Source: Rhizopus sp. PT2906
Taxonomy: Eukaryota > Mucoromycota > Mucoromycetes > Mucorales > Rhizopodaceae
Assembly (NCBI GenBank): GCA_025529335.1
Contig: JAMYHX010000215.1
Coordinates: 1 to 64,000, forward strand
Direction: 5' to 3'
DNA length: 64,000 nt
Positions within the stretch are counted from its first letter, which is position 1; every line of letters begins with the position of its first letter. Positions 1-13,762 of this stretch are shown piece by piece. A program made the translations under genes and the position numbers. The notes under the pieces were generated by a model that did not search any database, was not told the origin of the DNA, and saw nothing but the letters and a program-made list of their open reading frames with translations.

Positions 1-180
1 TTGGCTTGGATCATTTCTAATCTGGCACTTGTCGTTGCTATCGCAAACACTACAGTGATTGACATCAAGGGTAAGGCGTCCATCTATCTTGGTTTCATCC
101 TTTGGTCTGTCGCAGGTCTGTCTGTTATTCGATTTACTGGTTCAACTCTCTACTTGATCTTCAAAATCTTTACTGGTTAA
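1..180 (+). CDS. Chitin synthase, C-terminal end (partial)
   Basis: An open frame runs from the first base to TAA at 178-180 and gives the last 59 residues of a membrane protein. The segment has two hydrophobic stretches and the pattern [13 protein letters not shown] followed by FTGSTLYLI, which is the usual C-terminal tail of fungal class I-III chitin synthases, after the catalytic domain. The enzyme makes chitin from UDP-GlcNAc at the plasma membrane. The catalytic part lies upstream of the window, so class and activity cannot be judged. It is a different gene from the divergent chitin synthase-like gene at 51.1-55.0 kb. Confidence 0.7.
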   Translation: MAWIISNLALVVAIANTTVIDIKGKASIYLGFILWSVAGLSVIRFTGSTLYLIFKIFTG

Positions 181-536
181 TCAGAGAGAGAGAGAGAAAA
201 AAAGAAAAGCAAGCGTGTAATGATAACATTTTATATTATATACAGCCCTTTTTGTGTATTTATTATTTAAATAAAAACTATTTGTATACATATTGTCAAT
301 AAAACTAGAAAAATAATGAACGGATTATTTCTTTTGGATGTCCTCTGAAGGAGAGGAGGGCTTTCATTATGTTGTGTATTGTAAATAAAGACATCCCATG
401 AAGAACAATAGACAGTGCTTGACCTGCCCTTCAAGTGAGCCTTTTCGTAAAGTGTAGGAAATAAGCTTGCATAACGCTTTTCAATTTAAGCAGTCATAAG
501 TGACTGCTTTATGATGTATCATTTTTTATTAAGTGT
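181..536. other. 3' flanks of convergent genes
   Basis: Shared 3' region between the chitin synthase end and the minus-strand NUFIP1-like gene. It holds a GA-rich run at 184-196 and AT-rich, terminator-like sequence. I see no gene here. Confidence 0.5.
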
Positions 537-2003
537 TTATGCAAGTTGTTCTATGTGTTTTTTGGTATCATCCTCTTCTTCTACGGGGATAGCAGCATGA
601 TTATTGTTATCTATGTCAGAAATAGTAGCAGTAGTAGCAGTAGTAGCAGTAGTAGTAGCAGTAGTAGTAGCAGTAGTAGTAGTAGTTTCTTCTTTTCCAA
701 AAAAGTTGTTATCTACTAAATATCTAAAGCATTGCAAGATCACGCTCTTTTCTTGCATAATGTCCTTTTCCAAAAGCTATTTAACCACAGTCAGAACTAT
801 TTCTTTTATATGTATGACTATCCATCAATACCTTGTAAAGCAAGTTGGGTCGCTTCCTTATGACTGTTACTTGCTTGGGACCATTGGTTGTAGGTCGTTC
901 ATGCAAAAAGGTACATTTACTTCCCTTATTACATCTTCCCTTGATAAAATATATACATCTTCTCTTTGGCTTATTCTCTTCAGGTAATGAAATCTTTCCT
1001 ATCGATGATGGATCTTTTGAGGTAATGGCATCCTTTTCTGGGTCCATAACATCATCATCGTCATTATTATCCTTCTCTTCGTTTGATTGATTGCTCACAG
1101 CCTGTCGTTTATTCGGTCCTTGCTGTGAATTGGCTTTACGCTTCAATGGTAACTCTCCTCTTGCCATCTTTTCTGCTTCCTCACGTGTCTAAATAATAAT
1201 ACCCGCCACTTTGTCAATAGACCAATCTATTGTTTTTATGATTCACACCATACCTTTCGCTCAACATTCGTTTGACTTGGCCAGTTCTTCTTTCTCTCGG
1301 CAATCCATGCTGCAAGTTGTTCTGGTGTATCTAATTTCGGAGCATTAGGAGGCACAATACCGTCTGGCCTAGATCTATATAAAAAAGAATAAGGAGCCCC
1401 TCTTTTTTTTTTTCAGATCTACTTACTGTTTCTTTGTACTTGGTTTTCCATGATATTGTTCTTCATGCTCTTCCAAGAATGACTTTAAGCACATAAAGTC
1501 ACATTGTGGACATTTGATATGTAAACTCTCATGTTGTGTAATGGCTTGTACACTCTTTAGTATTCTATTGCAACAATACTTGCTCCTACAGTAACATGAG
1601 TAAAGAGGACAAGTTGTAGATTAATCACTTACATTGGTCGAGTGTCTGCAGCAGGATTATTAAAAGTGTTTGCAGAGTTCTTTACTGATTTATTATTGTA
1701 TTTAATGGGTCTTTGAAAAGGTTGTTGTTGTTGTTGTTGAGGATAATAGTGTCCATAATAGTTCCAATGAGCTAAATTCTGCTGTTGATCATAGCTTCCA
1801 TAAGTATTCGTGGAATTAACGGCCTGTTGGTTATTATATGCTTCTAATTGTTGATAATATTGGTTATTTTGTTGATAATAATAATCATAATTGGGATATG
1901 GTTGGTTTGAGTATTGTGTATTTGGATCTCCATAAGCTGGATAATAAGCATTATTATAGCCTTGTAGTTGCTGCTGTGTATATTGATTATAATTGTTGTT
2001 CAT
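537..2003 (-). CDS. NUFIP1/Rsa1-like box C/D snoRNP assembly factor
   Basis: Five exons join in frame: 2003-1633, 1585-1427, 1374-1254, 1188-832 and 776-537 (about 415 aa). The N-terminus is low-complexity, rich in Asn, Gln and Tyr. A C2H2-like finger follows (KCPQCDF with a distal His pair), then the hallmark NUFIP1 segment (IAERKKNWPSQTN), a CCCH finger (CIYFIKGRCNKGSKCTFLH) and a conserved C-terminal helix (LLEKDIMQEKSVILQC) used in the family. NUFIP1/Rsa1 proteins bind Snu13/15.5K and help the R2TP chaperone assemble box C/D snoRNPs in the nucleus. The C-terminus carries a Thr/Ala repeat encoded by the trinucleotide repeat at 623-686. I chose the ATG at 2003 because an upstream in-frame ATG would translate a poly-A tract as poly-Phe. 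Confidence 0.8.
623..686. repeat. GTA trinucleotide microsatellite in coding sequence
   Basis: Imperfect GTA/GCA triplet repeat. On the minus strand it encodes a Thr-rich stretch with interspersed Ala near the end of the NUFIP1-like protein, so length changes would stay in frame. Confidence 0.85.
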
Positions 2004-2020
2004 TTTGACAACAAAATAAA

Positions 2021-2027
<7 letters not shown>

Positions 2028-2068
<41 letters not shown>
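2028..2068. repeat. 41-bp poly-A tract
   Basis: An uninterrupted A run (T run on the coding strand) just upstream of the NUFIP1-like start codon, probably within its 5' UTR or promoter. Poly(dA:dT) tracts of this kind are common nucleosome-excluding promoter elements in fungi. Confidence 0.85.
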
Positions 2069-2070
<2 letters not shown>

Positions 2071-2279
2071 CTGTCTTTTTTCTTTACTGAATTTTTCAAA
2101 CCCATCAAATATGCACTTTCTTTCTATCTATCAGAATGGCATTTTTAATTAAAAACTATAAAAAGTATATTTATAGTTTTTCTTGGTAGCCTCCTTTATT
2201 TTATCATTGGACCTGAATTAAGGAGAACCTATTTTTTTTTCTGTATTTTCTTCTTATTGACAAACGGGACCTCAGACAT

Positions 2280-3057
2280 ATGATTTCATTTCCTTTCCCT
2301 TTTCTTCTCATTATGCGTCCACCTACTCCTTCGATATCACTTGATTTCACTAAAACACACGGTACTTTATTATTCCCAAAACTACCTCCACCTTCACCTA
2401 CTCAAGCACACATTGATATCATTCGATATACCTGGGAGCACTTGTGTAGTATTCGACTTGACCATGATGACCCAGCCATATCCCCTTCTCATGCATTCGG
2501 ACTGGCATTCTATAATGCCTTGTTTGAATCTGATCCAACATTACGTTTCTTATTTACTAATATCGTTCAACAAGCCAGAGCATTTGCAGGGTTCATATCC
2601 TATCTCGCTCGTATGCCCACTCAATCCAATATACGTGAAATGAATGCTCTTAAAAGAAAGGGTGTAGGTGCACTGACTTTTCCTGAATTGGTAACAGAAG
2701 TCAGTAACACGGAGCATGAACCAGTCACGGAAGATTTCAGGTATCAACTTCACGAACTTGGTGCAAAGCATTACTATTATGGAGTCAATACAGTTCATTT
2801 TGATAGCATCGGCCAAGCATTGATGAAGGCATTGAAGGAAAGGTTAGGAAAAGAGTTTCTACCAGAAATAGAAGAAGCGTGGAAAAGGGTATTTATATAT
2901 TGCTATTTAAACATTGTATATTAAATCCCCCTCCTTTTATTAGTCTTATGCCTATTCTGCATATTATATGAAGATTGGGTTAGAATCAGCACAAGATGAG
3001 TGGAGACAACATAGAAATGAGTCAATGCAAACAAAGCAAAGTTGTACAATTCAATAA
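2280..3057 (+). CDS. Single-domain globin
   Basis: Two exons, 2280-2888 and 2944-3057, give about 240 aa. The fold is recognisable from the helix pattern: a central FAGFISYLARMP region (E-helix area), the LGAKHYYYGV segment whose His is the likely proximal heme ligand (F8), and a terminal AW-x-R-x-Y-A-Y helix joined across the intron. There is no FAD/NAD reductase domain after the globin, so this is not a flavohemoglobin; it is more like the single-domain globins of fungi and protists. A role in oxygen sensing or nitric oxide handling is inference. The second in-frame Met (2313) is an equally possible start. Confidence 0.75.
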
Positions 3058-3101
3058 TAAATAAATTGTTCTCCATTTTATTCTATTTTATATATAATTA
3101 T

Positions 3102-4765
<1,664 letters not shown>

Positions 4766-4873
4766 GTTGGGCAGAAAGAAGAAAAAGCAAAGCAAAGCAA
4801 AAAAAAAAAAAGATTGGTTTTTATGTAAAAGATATTTCCCACGAATGCAATTAAATAACCGCTCCTTGTCTCT

Positions 4874-7070
4874 TTAAGAGACAGGTAAGCCTTGAGGTTC
4901 AACAAGTAACTTCTGCAACCAATAGAATACTATTTCCCACACTTTACTCTTGGGTTCTCCTGATGCAGATGCAGCAGCCACCAGGGCTTGCTCGATGCTA
5001 CCACCTTGACTGTCCAGTAAGAAGGTAGACGTGATGATACCAAAGAAATAGACAAGAACTGTGTAAAGTGCAAATGTCACCGTATTCGTGACTATCTTGT
5101 CATCCTTACGACTTAGCACTCTCTGTTGAGGATGAACCACTATGGCTGTCTCATTTATAAAAGGGTTTGAGCTTATACTCTATACAAGTGTCAATCTATA
5201 GGTTGCTTTCCTTTTATTATATGTATACCTCATGATAATCATGCACCATCCTCTTCTTTCGTTTATGATTTGTGCGGCGAGTGATTCGAGATTGAGACCA
5301 GATATCGTCTTGTTGAATATCTATCACAGTCGCAACTTGATTACTCTTGAGCTTGAATTCTGTCAATTCATGAACAAGCGATCGATTCTCGTCACTTAAT
5401 TCCTTTTTGAGATACTCTAATTCATTTTGGACTCGATCAAGACCATCTTTTGCTTCGGTAGCAATTGACTTGTAAAAGTCTTTTTCGTCTTGAACTGTCT
5501 TTAATTGATCTAGTTCAGCATCTAATGTCTATATATGAAGCAAAAGGTTGAATTAAAGTAAATTGACATGTATCTATTTCATACCTTGACAGAGGCATTA
5601 GACTGTCTTCTATCCATTACAAAGTTGAGTTCACTTTCACTGGAGAGTAAAAGAGCTTCGTCCAAGTCTGTCTTTAACGTATCAATGATCTCTTTTAACT
5701 TTTCATTTTCTGACTTTTGTTCTGCTAATTGCTGATGAGCCTTTACTGACACTTCCAGCTCCTGCTCGAGATCGTTCTGCAGTTCAATCAATCGTTTTCT
5801 TTCTTTACTTAGGTTTTGAACCTCTTGCTGGAAATTACAGAGTAAACTTTCCGTCTTTTCAAGGTCTGCTTCTTTTTGTTTTAATAGCTCTTGTAGCTGT
5901 TGAGTCTCACCTAGATACAAAAAGTAAGCACAGGGTATACATGTATGAAGCTAACTCACGGCATTTTTCATCAAATAGTAGCTTGATAGACATGTACACT
6001 TGCTTTTGATCTGTCTCGGAACGCTGTATTTGAGAGATGTGGGATTCGAGCTAAATAATAAAGTTATTAAGTCGTTACATGGCCTCGTTTATCATCTAGT
6101 TTTACATAAGAAAGCTTACTGCACTTATTTGTTCAAGACTCTTTTGCTCCTTTCCCTTGTATTCTTGAATCTCTTTTCTTTGCTTGACGACTTCTTGGTG
6201 CATGTCTTCTACCCTGTTTTGTAATTGTACGATACGGTCTTCATTATCACGTGCCATAGAAGCTAAACTTTTTTCAGAAGATCTTAATCGGTTGGTGAGT
6301 GCAAGTGATCGTTGATAGTATCTTGCCAAGTCTTGAGTCGAATGCTACACATATATGTTTTAGTTTTAAGTAAAGATTATTATTTTATATCTATGGTTTA
6401 CTTGGCTATCACTCTCATCGTCGGTTGGTATAACATTAATCTCATTGGTATTATCATTATTGTTGTCATTATTCGTACTATTACTGTTGTTTACTTCTTC
6501 TTCTTCTTCTTCGTCATGTTTAAATTGAATCAGACTCTTCTAAAAGAACATCAATATCAAATCTATAGTAATAATAACAAGTATTTACTCTGAGTTCTTC
6601 ATGTTCAAGACGATTATTATTTGCAAACGATGCTCTTCTTTTCTTCCAAGGCATTGATTTATTTGAACTTAAAGGAGGGGATAGTCTCGGTCTACTATCC
6701 AATAACACTCTTGAAGAAGTAGGTGCTGAGATGGATACTTGAGGACAAGTACATACAATCTTGAGTAGATTTAAGATATCATCTGGTGTCATTTCTAAAT
6801 CGGGATTACTTGAAGTATAGGGCAAAATAGCCTTCTTTTGTTCGTCTGTCAAGAGGAGGATATCGTTACTTTCTTCGAACCGACCAATTAATGTAATTAA
6901 ATCTCTTGTAAATATGACTCCCTTGCCCGTTTTATCATATTGCTCAACTAACTTTTTAAGCTGTACTTTTAACACTGCAAAGGGCATAGGTCGCTACATT
7001 TATATGTTAAGGGTATTATGCACCAACACACAATAGAGGGCACACATACCTTTTTGTTTATAGCTTCCAT
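4874..7070 (-). CDS. EF-hand-like, coiled-coil, C-terminally anchored protein
   Basis: The first exon (7070-7050, 7 codons) joins an N-terminal domain with an EF-hand-like helix-loop-helix (LVEQYDKTGKGVIFTRDL). An acidic, Asn-rich linker follows, then several hundred residues of heptad-rich coiled coil (many Q, E, K, L), a basic patch (TRRTNHKRKKR) and one strong membrane segment (TVTFALYTVLVYFFGIITS) about 65 residues from the end. The short tail after the membrane span ends GLPVS. This order (EF-hand-like, coiled coil, C-terminal anchor) is the layout of KASH5-type nuclear envelope adaptors and of fungal Kms-like proteins, but the tail lacks the classic terminal PPPx, so the link to dynein or nuclear positioning is inference. 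A Golgi or ER tether is the main alternative. Confidence 0.6.
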
Positions 7071-7270
7071 TGAATGATTTTATATAATAGCGAAAATACA
7101 GCTTGTATTTGTATTAGCGCTATATATATATATAATATATATATATAAAAAAGAGAGAAAAAGAAGAAGAAAGGACCTCAATTCTATAGCGTGAAAAAAG
7201 GAGAAAAAAGTCACCTCTATTGCCTAGTGTAACCATGTTTATACTTTTCACTATTATGGAAAAAGATAAT

Positions 7271-8302
7271 TTATTTTGATGGAATATGGTTTAGCTTGCT
7301 TATGAGAGCTTGTCCTCTTGATCGATTCTTGTTATTTAAATACTCGAATATATCGTCTTGAAGGACATGATGACCATAACCGATAAGGTCAGCCAATGAG
7401 CATCCAGTTACTTCATCTAGCTTATGAGTATCTGATCCATACTGAAATAAAAGTTCGGCCATAGTAAAGTCATGATGATATAATGCAAGATGTATCGGGT
7501 ACCTGATCACATAATACTCTTTCTTGGTCTTGGGTGCTGATCGTGATGGAATAGATATATCAATTACCTTGTCGGGATAAGGATTACCTTGCACATCCAA
7601 GACAGGCAGACGTAAGAAAACATTGGAAGATGGTACAAGTGACACAGGATTGGGTAGCATGTCCACTGGATAAGGGTCATTTACATCAGCTCCATGTGCA
7701 ATAGCTTCTAATGCCTTCAACACATTTTTACTTTCAAGCGCTTCTAGCAGTTGCATAGATGGAGCACCTTCACTGGGTTTCATGAATCTCTTTTGAACAT
7801 ACTTTGCATAAATAAATTGGTGCCTTGTCTCCTTATCCGTATTCCACTCTGGCTTGTTCTCTGGCTTAGATGCTTCCCAGATACTGTTGGCATTTTGGTT
7901 TCCGATCAGGAGTATCAACTGGCTCACTTGCGGTGAAAACAGGTCGAGAGTAAGCGATCGAACTTTGGAAATATGTGTACCAAGACTACGGTGAACCCCA
8001 GAACATTCTATCATAAAATATCATGGCTCATTTCTTTTATGGTAAATGTCATCAAGATATGTTTATGCTACGCCCCTGTTGTATTTACCTATGCAAATCA
8101 CAACGCCTAAATTGATCGAGCACCACTCTGGGTTCTCAGCTGAACAATCAGCACATGCTTTATTCAATGGATCCCTTTGTCGTATCTCTTCCAAGAACTC
8201 ATAGGAAGGTGAGAGTGATACCTCTTCTTGAGAGACACTTTTTTTCGATCTTCTTTTGCCCTTGAAGGGTTGTTTCCAATTTTTGCCTTTGGTAAAGTCC
8301 AT
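7271..8302 (-). CDS. ArfGAP with ankyrin-like C-terminus
   Basis: Two exons, 8302-8089 and 8007-7271, join in frame to about 316 aa. The zinc finger is C-x2-C-x16-C-x2-C (CADC ... CIEC), split by the intron, followed by [16 protein letters not shown], which holds the arginine finger. The protein should stimulate GTP hydrolysis on Arf GTPases in vesicle traffic. After the ArfGAP domain come ankyrin-like helices ([39 protein letters not shown]), as in the AGAP/ACAP group. No PH domain is present, unlike most animal members. The basic N-terminus ([17 protein letters not shown]) may contact membranes. Confidence 0.88.
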
Positions 8303-8430
8303 GTTTATTTCAATTACACACACACAATCATTTTTTATATAATACACATTCTTTGTGACTTCAAATTGTTCACTTACACTCTAAATGGACCCCCCCTTTT
8401 TTTTTCTCTCTATTGTCTATACACTCATCT

Positions 8431-9787
8431 TTATTTAGTTATGCCCAACTCGTGTTCAAATGCTGAAATGGTTGCTTCATCTGCACTGTGTTTCAAAACA
8501 TCATCACTTAATTTTATCACGCGTTTTCCTGTACACTCTTTAATCTTGATCACAATGTTCAAAGGCTTGCTCTTTGTCTTTCCATCACTCGCCTTTTTAA
8601 AGTCGTTTGTGAGCGATGTTCCGATACCAAAGCTAGGCTTGATACCCAACTTCTTTGCATGGTCATATAAAGCAATGGCTCTTTCCACGTTGAGAGAATC
8701 AGAGAATACAATTGTCTTTGTGCTAGGATCAATGCCAATGGACTTGTAGTGATTCACGATGGTCTCTGTAAATTGCATAGGATCACCCGAATCATGACGT
8801 ACACCGGTATACACACTTGCCAAGTCATACTGGAAATCCTTCAAGAAGATGGGGGTTGTGAACGTATCTGTCAATGCAATGCCAAGTGCTCCTTTGTACA
8901 CCTTGTGCCATATGTCAAGTGTTTCACGATTAGCGTGTTTAACATTTTCAAGAGCAGAAACGGCCATGAAGAACTCATGAGCTAAAGTGAATGAGTAAAA
9001 AATAATAATAACAATAATAAACAACTTACCAACAGTACCAATCGCATTCATTGCGTATTTCATGGCAAAGTATACATTACTTGTACCTGTCAATAGACCC
9101 TTGACCTCCTTTCCTTCCTGTAAACAGTTGGTTTTGTAAGTTTCAAAGGTTTCCTTCAACGCGCGTATGACCGTATCCTGCGTTTTGAAATCACGTCGTC
9201 GACGCGTACCAAACTCTGCAAATGCACAACCATGTTCCAATAAGACGCGTGCCTTTTCGGCTGCATGCTCGTATTGGCCGTCATAGTTCCAGTCCTTGTC
9301 GACAAAACGGAAATAAGCTTCAGAAATGAGAGCAAGTAGAGGAACTTCATAAAGAATTGTCTCATGCCAATTGCCAACGACTTCTAGTTCAAGATCATTG
9401 GTTGTCTTGTCAAATTTGAGTTTCACTTGCTCCTTTGGTTTGTAACGAAATTGATATAAAAAGTCGATATAGTCTTGTTGAAAGTAAGGATAGCCTGACA
9501 AGTATTCACGTTCTGCATCTGTCAAATGAAGATTCTCCAGGTCTATGTTTGGAAATGGTAAGAAAAAAAAAAAAAAAAAAGAGCAAAACTTATTATAGAC
9601 GAAGCTTACCATCGATTTGCTTCTGAAGCCAGTCAACAGCTTCAGCGTTCAGTTGAAGTTGCTTCTCTCTATTTGTAAACTGATACACAACGGGAATATC
9701 TCTCTTGTAATAAGTAAAGACAGCGTTCTGCATGGTGAACTTGTAGAGGTCATTGTCAAGAATGGAAGGAAATATTTGATGAGTCAT
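8431..9787 (-). CDS. NPT1: Nicotinate phosphoribosyltransferase
   Basis: Three or so exons cover the whole family length. It starts MTHQIFPSILDNDLYKFTMQ, the conserved N-terminal signature of NAPRTases. Later landmarks are GVRHDSGDP, with the autophosphorylated His, IVFSDSLN, and FGIGTSLTNDF, which closes the phosphoribosyl-binding barrel. The enzyme converts nicotinate and PRPP to nicotinate mononucleotide, using ATP, in the Preiss-Handler NAD salvage route. Introns lie near 9541-9608 (with an A run) and near 8982-9030. The Met at 9787 is preferred over an upstream in-frame one because homologues begin here. Confidence 0.93.
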
Positions 9788-10155
9788 TTTGAACTTGTAT
9801 AAAAATGACAAAAAGGACCCTTTACACTTTTTTTATACTTTTTATATTTTGTAAAAAGACGTAATTTGCCTGTCACATCCTGCATAAAATGACATCGTTA
9901 GGACGCAGCTTATCTGAAATCGAATTATCATAGCTCTTAAAAAAGCAGGATCCAAAAGGATATGAATAGAAAAAAGAGGATCGCAGTAAAGATGATCCTT
10001 TTTTTTTTTTTGACTAGATAGAGTATGCATGTCCTGACGATAAATCTAGTTTTCGATAGATCAGATAACAATGATCTAGTAAAGAAAGGGAGAGCTTTAT
10101 TTGTTTTTAATAATATCAACTTTATTGTTGTCTAAAAGTGTGTACGGTCATACAA
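9788..10155. other. Intergenic AT-rich region
   Basis: Upstream region of the NAPRTase and 3' flank of the thioesterase. It holds several T runs (near 9829 and 9999-10010). I see no gene or RNA here. Confidence 0.5.
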
Positions 10156-10810
10156 TCAAAATTTGGTAACAGGTCCATCTGTACGTGGACTAATGTATAA
10201 AGCGGTTGCTTCTGTCAAGAGAACATGATCAAGCGATTCAATTGATGCTTTCCCCCATGCCTTACGACCTTCCAACTTTTCAAGCTTGCCCTTGATAATG
10301 ACCCATTGATTGGCAATGATCGGTTTACGATAATCAACATTCAGATTGGCTGTGAAACCTGTCAGATTGGGCAGATTGGGTATAGTCTATGTTGATACAT
10401 TAGACCATCATTTTTTATATAAGTTCTGTTTTCTTACCACATAGGCGAGCATTTCATCTAGAATGGTAGCAGCAAGACCACCATGAATAATACCATCATG
10501 GCCACATCTATTGATATGTTACTATAAGCGATAAATAAAGTAACATGTCTTACAGCTTGATGCCAAAATGGGCTACCATGACGCATTCCGTCTTATCTTT
10601 GTTGTAAAATTTTAAAGGAAGTCTACCGATCATGCCTTCTCCTCTCAAGGTAGTCGCTGTCAATGAGTGAGACTTGGCTGAAGAAGACATGTGCTCATAA
10701 GCTATAACTTCTTCCCATTCTTCGGATGAACGAAGGCTTTGAACATAATCAATCGAGTTTTCTTGTTGGATCAATTCGTCCTGCTTGATAATCTCATGTT
10801 CCTTTGTCAT
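10156..10810 (-). CDS. Hotdog-fold acyl-CoA thioesterase (4HBT/THEM4-like)
   Basis: About 190 aa in three exons. The catalytic hotdog pattern is CGHDGIIHGGLAATILDEM: the HGG turn followed by the helix carrying the conserved Asp/Glu. The last strand contains NLNVDYRKPI, and the protein ends in the usual beta strands. Members hydrolyse acyl-CoA thioesters; substrate length cannot be told from sequence. The N-terminal 60 residues are helical and acidic with no clear targeting signal, as in fungal THEM4-like proteins. The function is therefore confident only at superfamily level. Confidence 0.82.
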
Positions 10811-10938
10811 ATTTTCTCACTTATACACACACTCAATTGTATCTACACACACAAAAGAGGAAACAAAAAACTTTGGGGGAAGGGGGAGGGGGTGAATGAA
10901 GCAGCGTCGGTTTGTAAATTGGCTGAATCTAAATATCT

Positions 10939-12956
10939 TTATTCCCATTTGGATCCTCGTCCTTCAAACTCAATTCGACATAGCCCCGCAGAACCGGCAG
11001 AGGCGATAAATCCTGCCGTCCTTCTGTTGGGGTTCCACACCGCCTATTTATTTGTTTGCGTGAGAATAAACGTCATGAATACTGATCTATAGTTACCCTT
11101 TGAAGAGACACTTCGCCTACAGTGAAAAGCTCATATTGTGGAGTCTTTGCAATCTCTTCCTGTGACTATAATACATTTTAATACAAGTGGAGTAAATATT
11201 AGAACATCTTACTTTAAATCCTATGCCATCAATATATATATAGGTGTTTGTTTCTTCGCTGTAACAAAGTTTATAAATATAGTAATGATAAAGACTCTAT
11301 CATACAGGCTAATCAGTCTACAAATATTTATCAAAGGATTACCAACTTACCGCCACTCTTCCTTTATATTGATACATATTAGCTGATGCAAGCCAACCAG
11401 TGGCAGTGGCCATAAGAAATTGACCATGATGTTCTGATGTACCCAAGTACCAACATGGGCCAGGCAAATTTCCATACTTTGTCAAGCAAGGAGTAAGACC
11501 TGGATAGTACGTCATGCCACGAACTGAATCCTCACTACCTGCAACCAACAACATGGGAGCGTGTCCTACCCAACAAGCCGCATAGACAGGACCTATGTTT
11601 TTGTAAGGACACACAGACCGTAATGTATAAAGGCTATGTTACCTCTAGATCTCATAAACGTAAACGGGATACATGGATCACGTATATCAATCACTTGTAT
11701 TCGGCCATCAAATCCACAAACGATGACATGGTACGGATCTTCCTGGCCTCTCCAGGTGATGCATTTTGAAGGAGAATCTAGGACAACATATGAAAAAATC
11801 AAGTGTTGTCCATAGCGTGTGGTCGGTTGAGTCAAGGCAGACTCCATGTTCCATATACTCATATCATTGCCTGTTCCACCTGAAGCAAGTTTTTTATGTC
11901 CACCCCACTGAATGGTCAATGGCTTTGAATTCGTGGCAGCAAACGTGCATCGACTCGACTTGACACGTACTTTTTTTAATGTAATAAATCAGTATGTATC
12001 ACATTCTCTGTATGTTTTTTTATGCCTTTCTTTTTTTACCTCAACTTACGATATACCGTGTTATGATTCAACTTTAAACTCGCTCTGAGCGCGTCAGGGT
12101 GTGGCACAACCAAAGTTCTGATCGTACCATCGCCACAAGCCATGGCTAATATACCTAGTTTGGGTAATCCATTTGCTGCGCCTTCAAGCACCTATAATTT
12201 GCAGATGAGTACAAGCAAAAGAAAATCATTCTCTTATTACCTCTTCATAGACACCATAGGGACACCACTTGATGTCGTACACAGCACCAAAGTCATGCAG
12301 AATGCACACATCCAAAAGTGGCTCTTCTGGTTCTTGCTTCACCGATAACTTGAGTTTCCATAGCTGAACGCAGTTCTTATACGTCCCTGTTGGTTGTTCT
12401 TCATTCAATCCGATGCGTTCCTCAGAAGCGCCCCTGTAGCCAGCAACAGCAAGATACTGAATAAAGGGACTCGTGTCCCTGGATTCTACTTTGGGCACGA
12501 AATCCAAGCCCCATGTGTTTCCTCCTGTGTTGAGCACGTAGCCTTTTTTGTATTTAAAGTGGTTTGCTAAAGAAGAAATAATTGGATCAACAGATAACAG
12601 AAAAGAAAGTAGTCTTACCAAGTTGGATGGAGCCAAATAGATCAAGTCGAACCGACGTCTTTTCTTCTATGCCTACCTTAACGTTGACAGGCTCTGTTCT
12701 TGCTGGTAAATAAGGAACGGCGTCACTAAAGATTAAGTTTAAGATACGTCGTATTCCCAACACACAGGACGTATGAATGTCATTACCTTTCTTCTAGGAC
12801 CTCCCATTCTTCAAGTTGAGCATGAATGTCTTGATAGACAATTTTGTTTTGAATGGCTGAAATGTCAAAGAGATGATCTACTGTGGGTCCTTCAAGATCA
12901 AATTCCATGCCAGGCACAGACGAAGTAAAGACTGTACCACCCTTTCTCTTTCCCAT
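10939..12956 (-). CDS. WD40 protein, TFIIIC subunit (Sfc6/GTF3C2)-like
   Basis: Multi-exon gene read from MGKRKGGTVF at 12956 to TAA at 10939. It contains repeated WD40-type blades, for example TWGLDFVPK, YLAVAGYRGA, CVQLWKLK, LASGGTGNDMSIWN and VIVCGFDGRIQVIDIRDP. The last two exons add ELFTVGEVSLQR and then AVWNPNRRTAGFIASAGSAG-LCRIEF. This arrangement, a WD40 propeller with a gap-containing QLWKL blade and the terminal RIEF strand, is like GTF3C2/Sfc6, a tau-B subunit of the RNA polymerase III factor TFIIIC that helps recognise the B box of tRNA genes. WD40 proteins are hard to assign by eye, so the TFIIIC call is moderate. Confidence 0.6.
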
Positions 12957-13274
12957 ACTTTATGCTACTTTGTTAAAGAAGAGAAAGGAAGAGAGACAAG
13001 TACATTTTTGACGCATAATTTTTTTTTCACGGTCACGTAAAGATACATGCATCTTTTTTTATAAACAAAAGTATTGACCATCATAACAAAGCGCAAAAGA
13101 CATGATTCCTTGTATGCATTCTTTTAATTTAGTTTAATACGGCTCAACAGATGCCTGCGTGTGTATGTGTGCCTGTAAAGAGGTTCATTTGAACAAATTC
13201 TCTGTGTGACTCTCTAATTTTTTCTCTCTCTCTTTCCTTTTCTTTTTTTTTCTTTTTCTTTTGACAACATATTC
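12957..13274. other. Divergent promoter region
   Basis: Short region between divergently transcribed genes. It has T-rich and CT-rich runs just before the ATG at 13275, typical of fungal promoters. I see nothing else here. Confidence 0.5.
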
Positions 13275-13739
13275 ATGCAACCACAGTCACTTTACTCTCA
13301 CAGTGTAAACCCTGTTCATTTGTTAGAGATCCAAGTTCTATCACAAGTGGTACATCAATTACAGAGCAAGAATGATATCCGAGGATCGATACCTTATTTA
13401 GCCAAGATTGTTCAAATCATTGATAATCAAAGACTAGAAAAGACAAACAACAGGGACCTCTATTTCCGTCAGCTGAACGAATATCGTAAGGTTCAATCAA
13501 GGGCCCATTTTGACTTGGCAGAAGCTTATTTCAAGACCCATGATTTTATACTGAGTGAAGCATCGTTTTCCATTGCGGTCAAAAACTGGGAAAAACTGAT
13601 GGAACATGAGGAACAGACTGAAGTCAAAGAACTTTTAACCAAGTCTTATGATTATTTAAAAACCTGCTACGAAGCCATGGGAAAAGACCAATTGGCGTAT
13701 TTTGTAGACGTTAAAAAAAATAAACTAATGCAATCATAA
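13275..13739 (+). CDS. Small helical (TPR-like) protein of unknown function
   Basis: An uninterrupted 154-residue frame with a clear ATG preceded by a pyrimidine-rich promoter. Predicted secondary structure is all helical, with pairs of helices such as AHFDLAEAYFKTHDFILSEA and SYDYLKTCYEAMGKDQLAYF, spaced like tetratricopeptide repeats. It has no signal peptide, membrane span or catalytic motif. I do not recognise the family. A scaffold role is only a guess from the TPR-like pattern. Its stop is 23 bp from the stop of the convergent Cys-rich gene. Confidence 0.6.
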   Translation: MQPQSLYSHSVNPVHLLEIQVLSQVVHQLQSKNDIRGSIPYLAKIVQIIDNQRLEKTNNRDLYFRQLNEYRKVQSRAHFDLAEAYFKTHDFILSEASFSIAVKNWEKLMEHEEQTEVKELLTKSYDYLKTCYEAMGKDQLAYFVDVKKNKLMQS

Positions 13740-13762
13740 AAACAATATGTTTATTATTTAAA

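Noticed and set aside
604..987. Val/Ala-repeat open frame on the plus strand
   Set aside because: Antisense reading of the trinucleotide repeat inside the NUFIP1-like gene.
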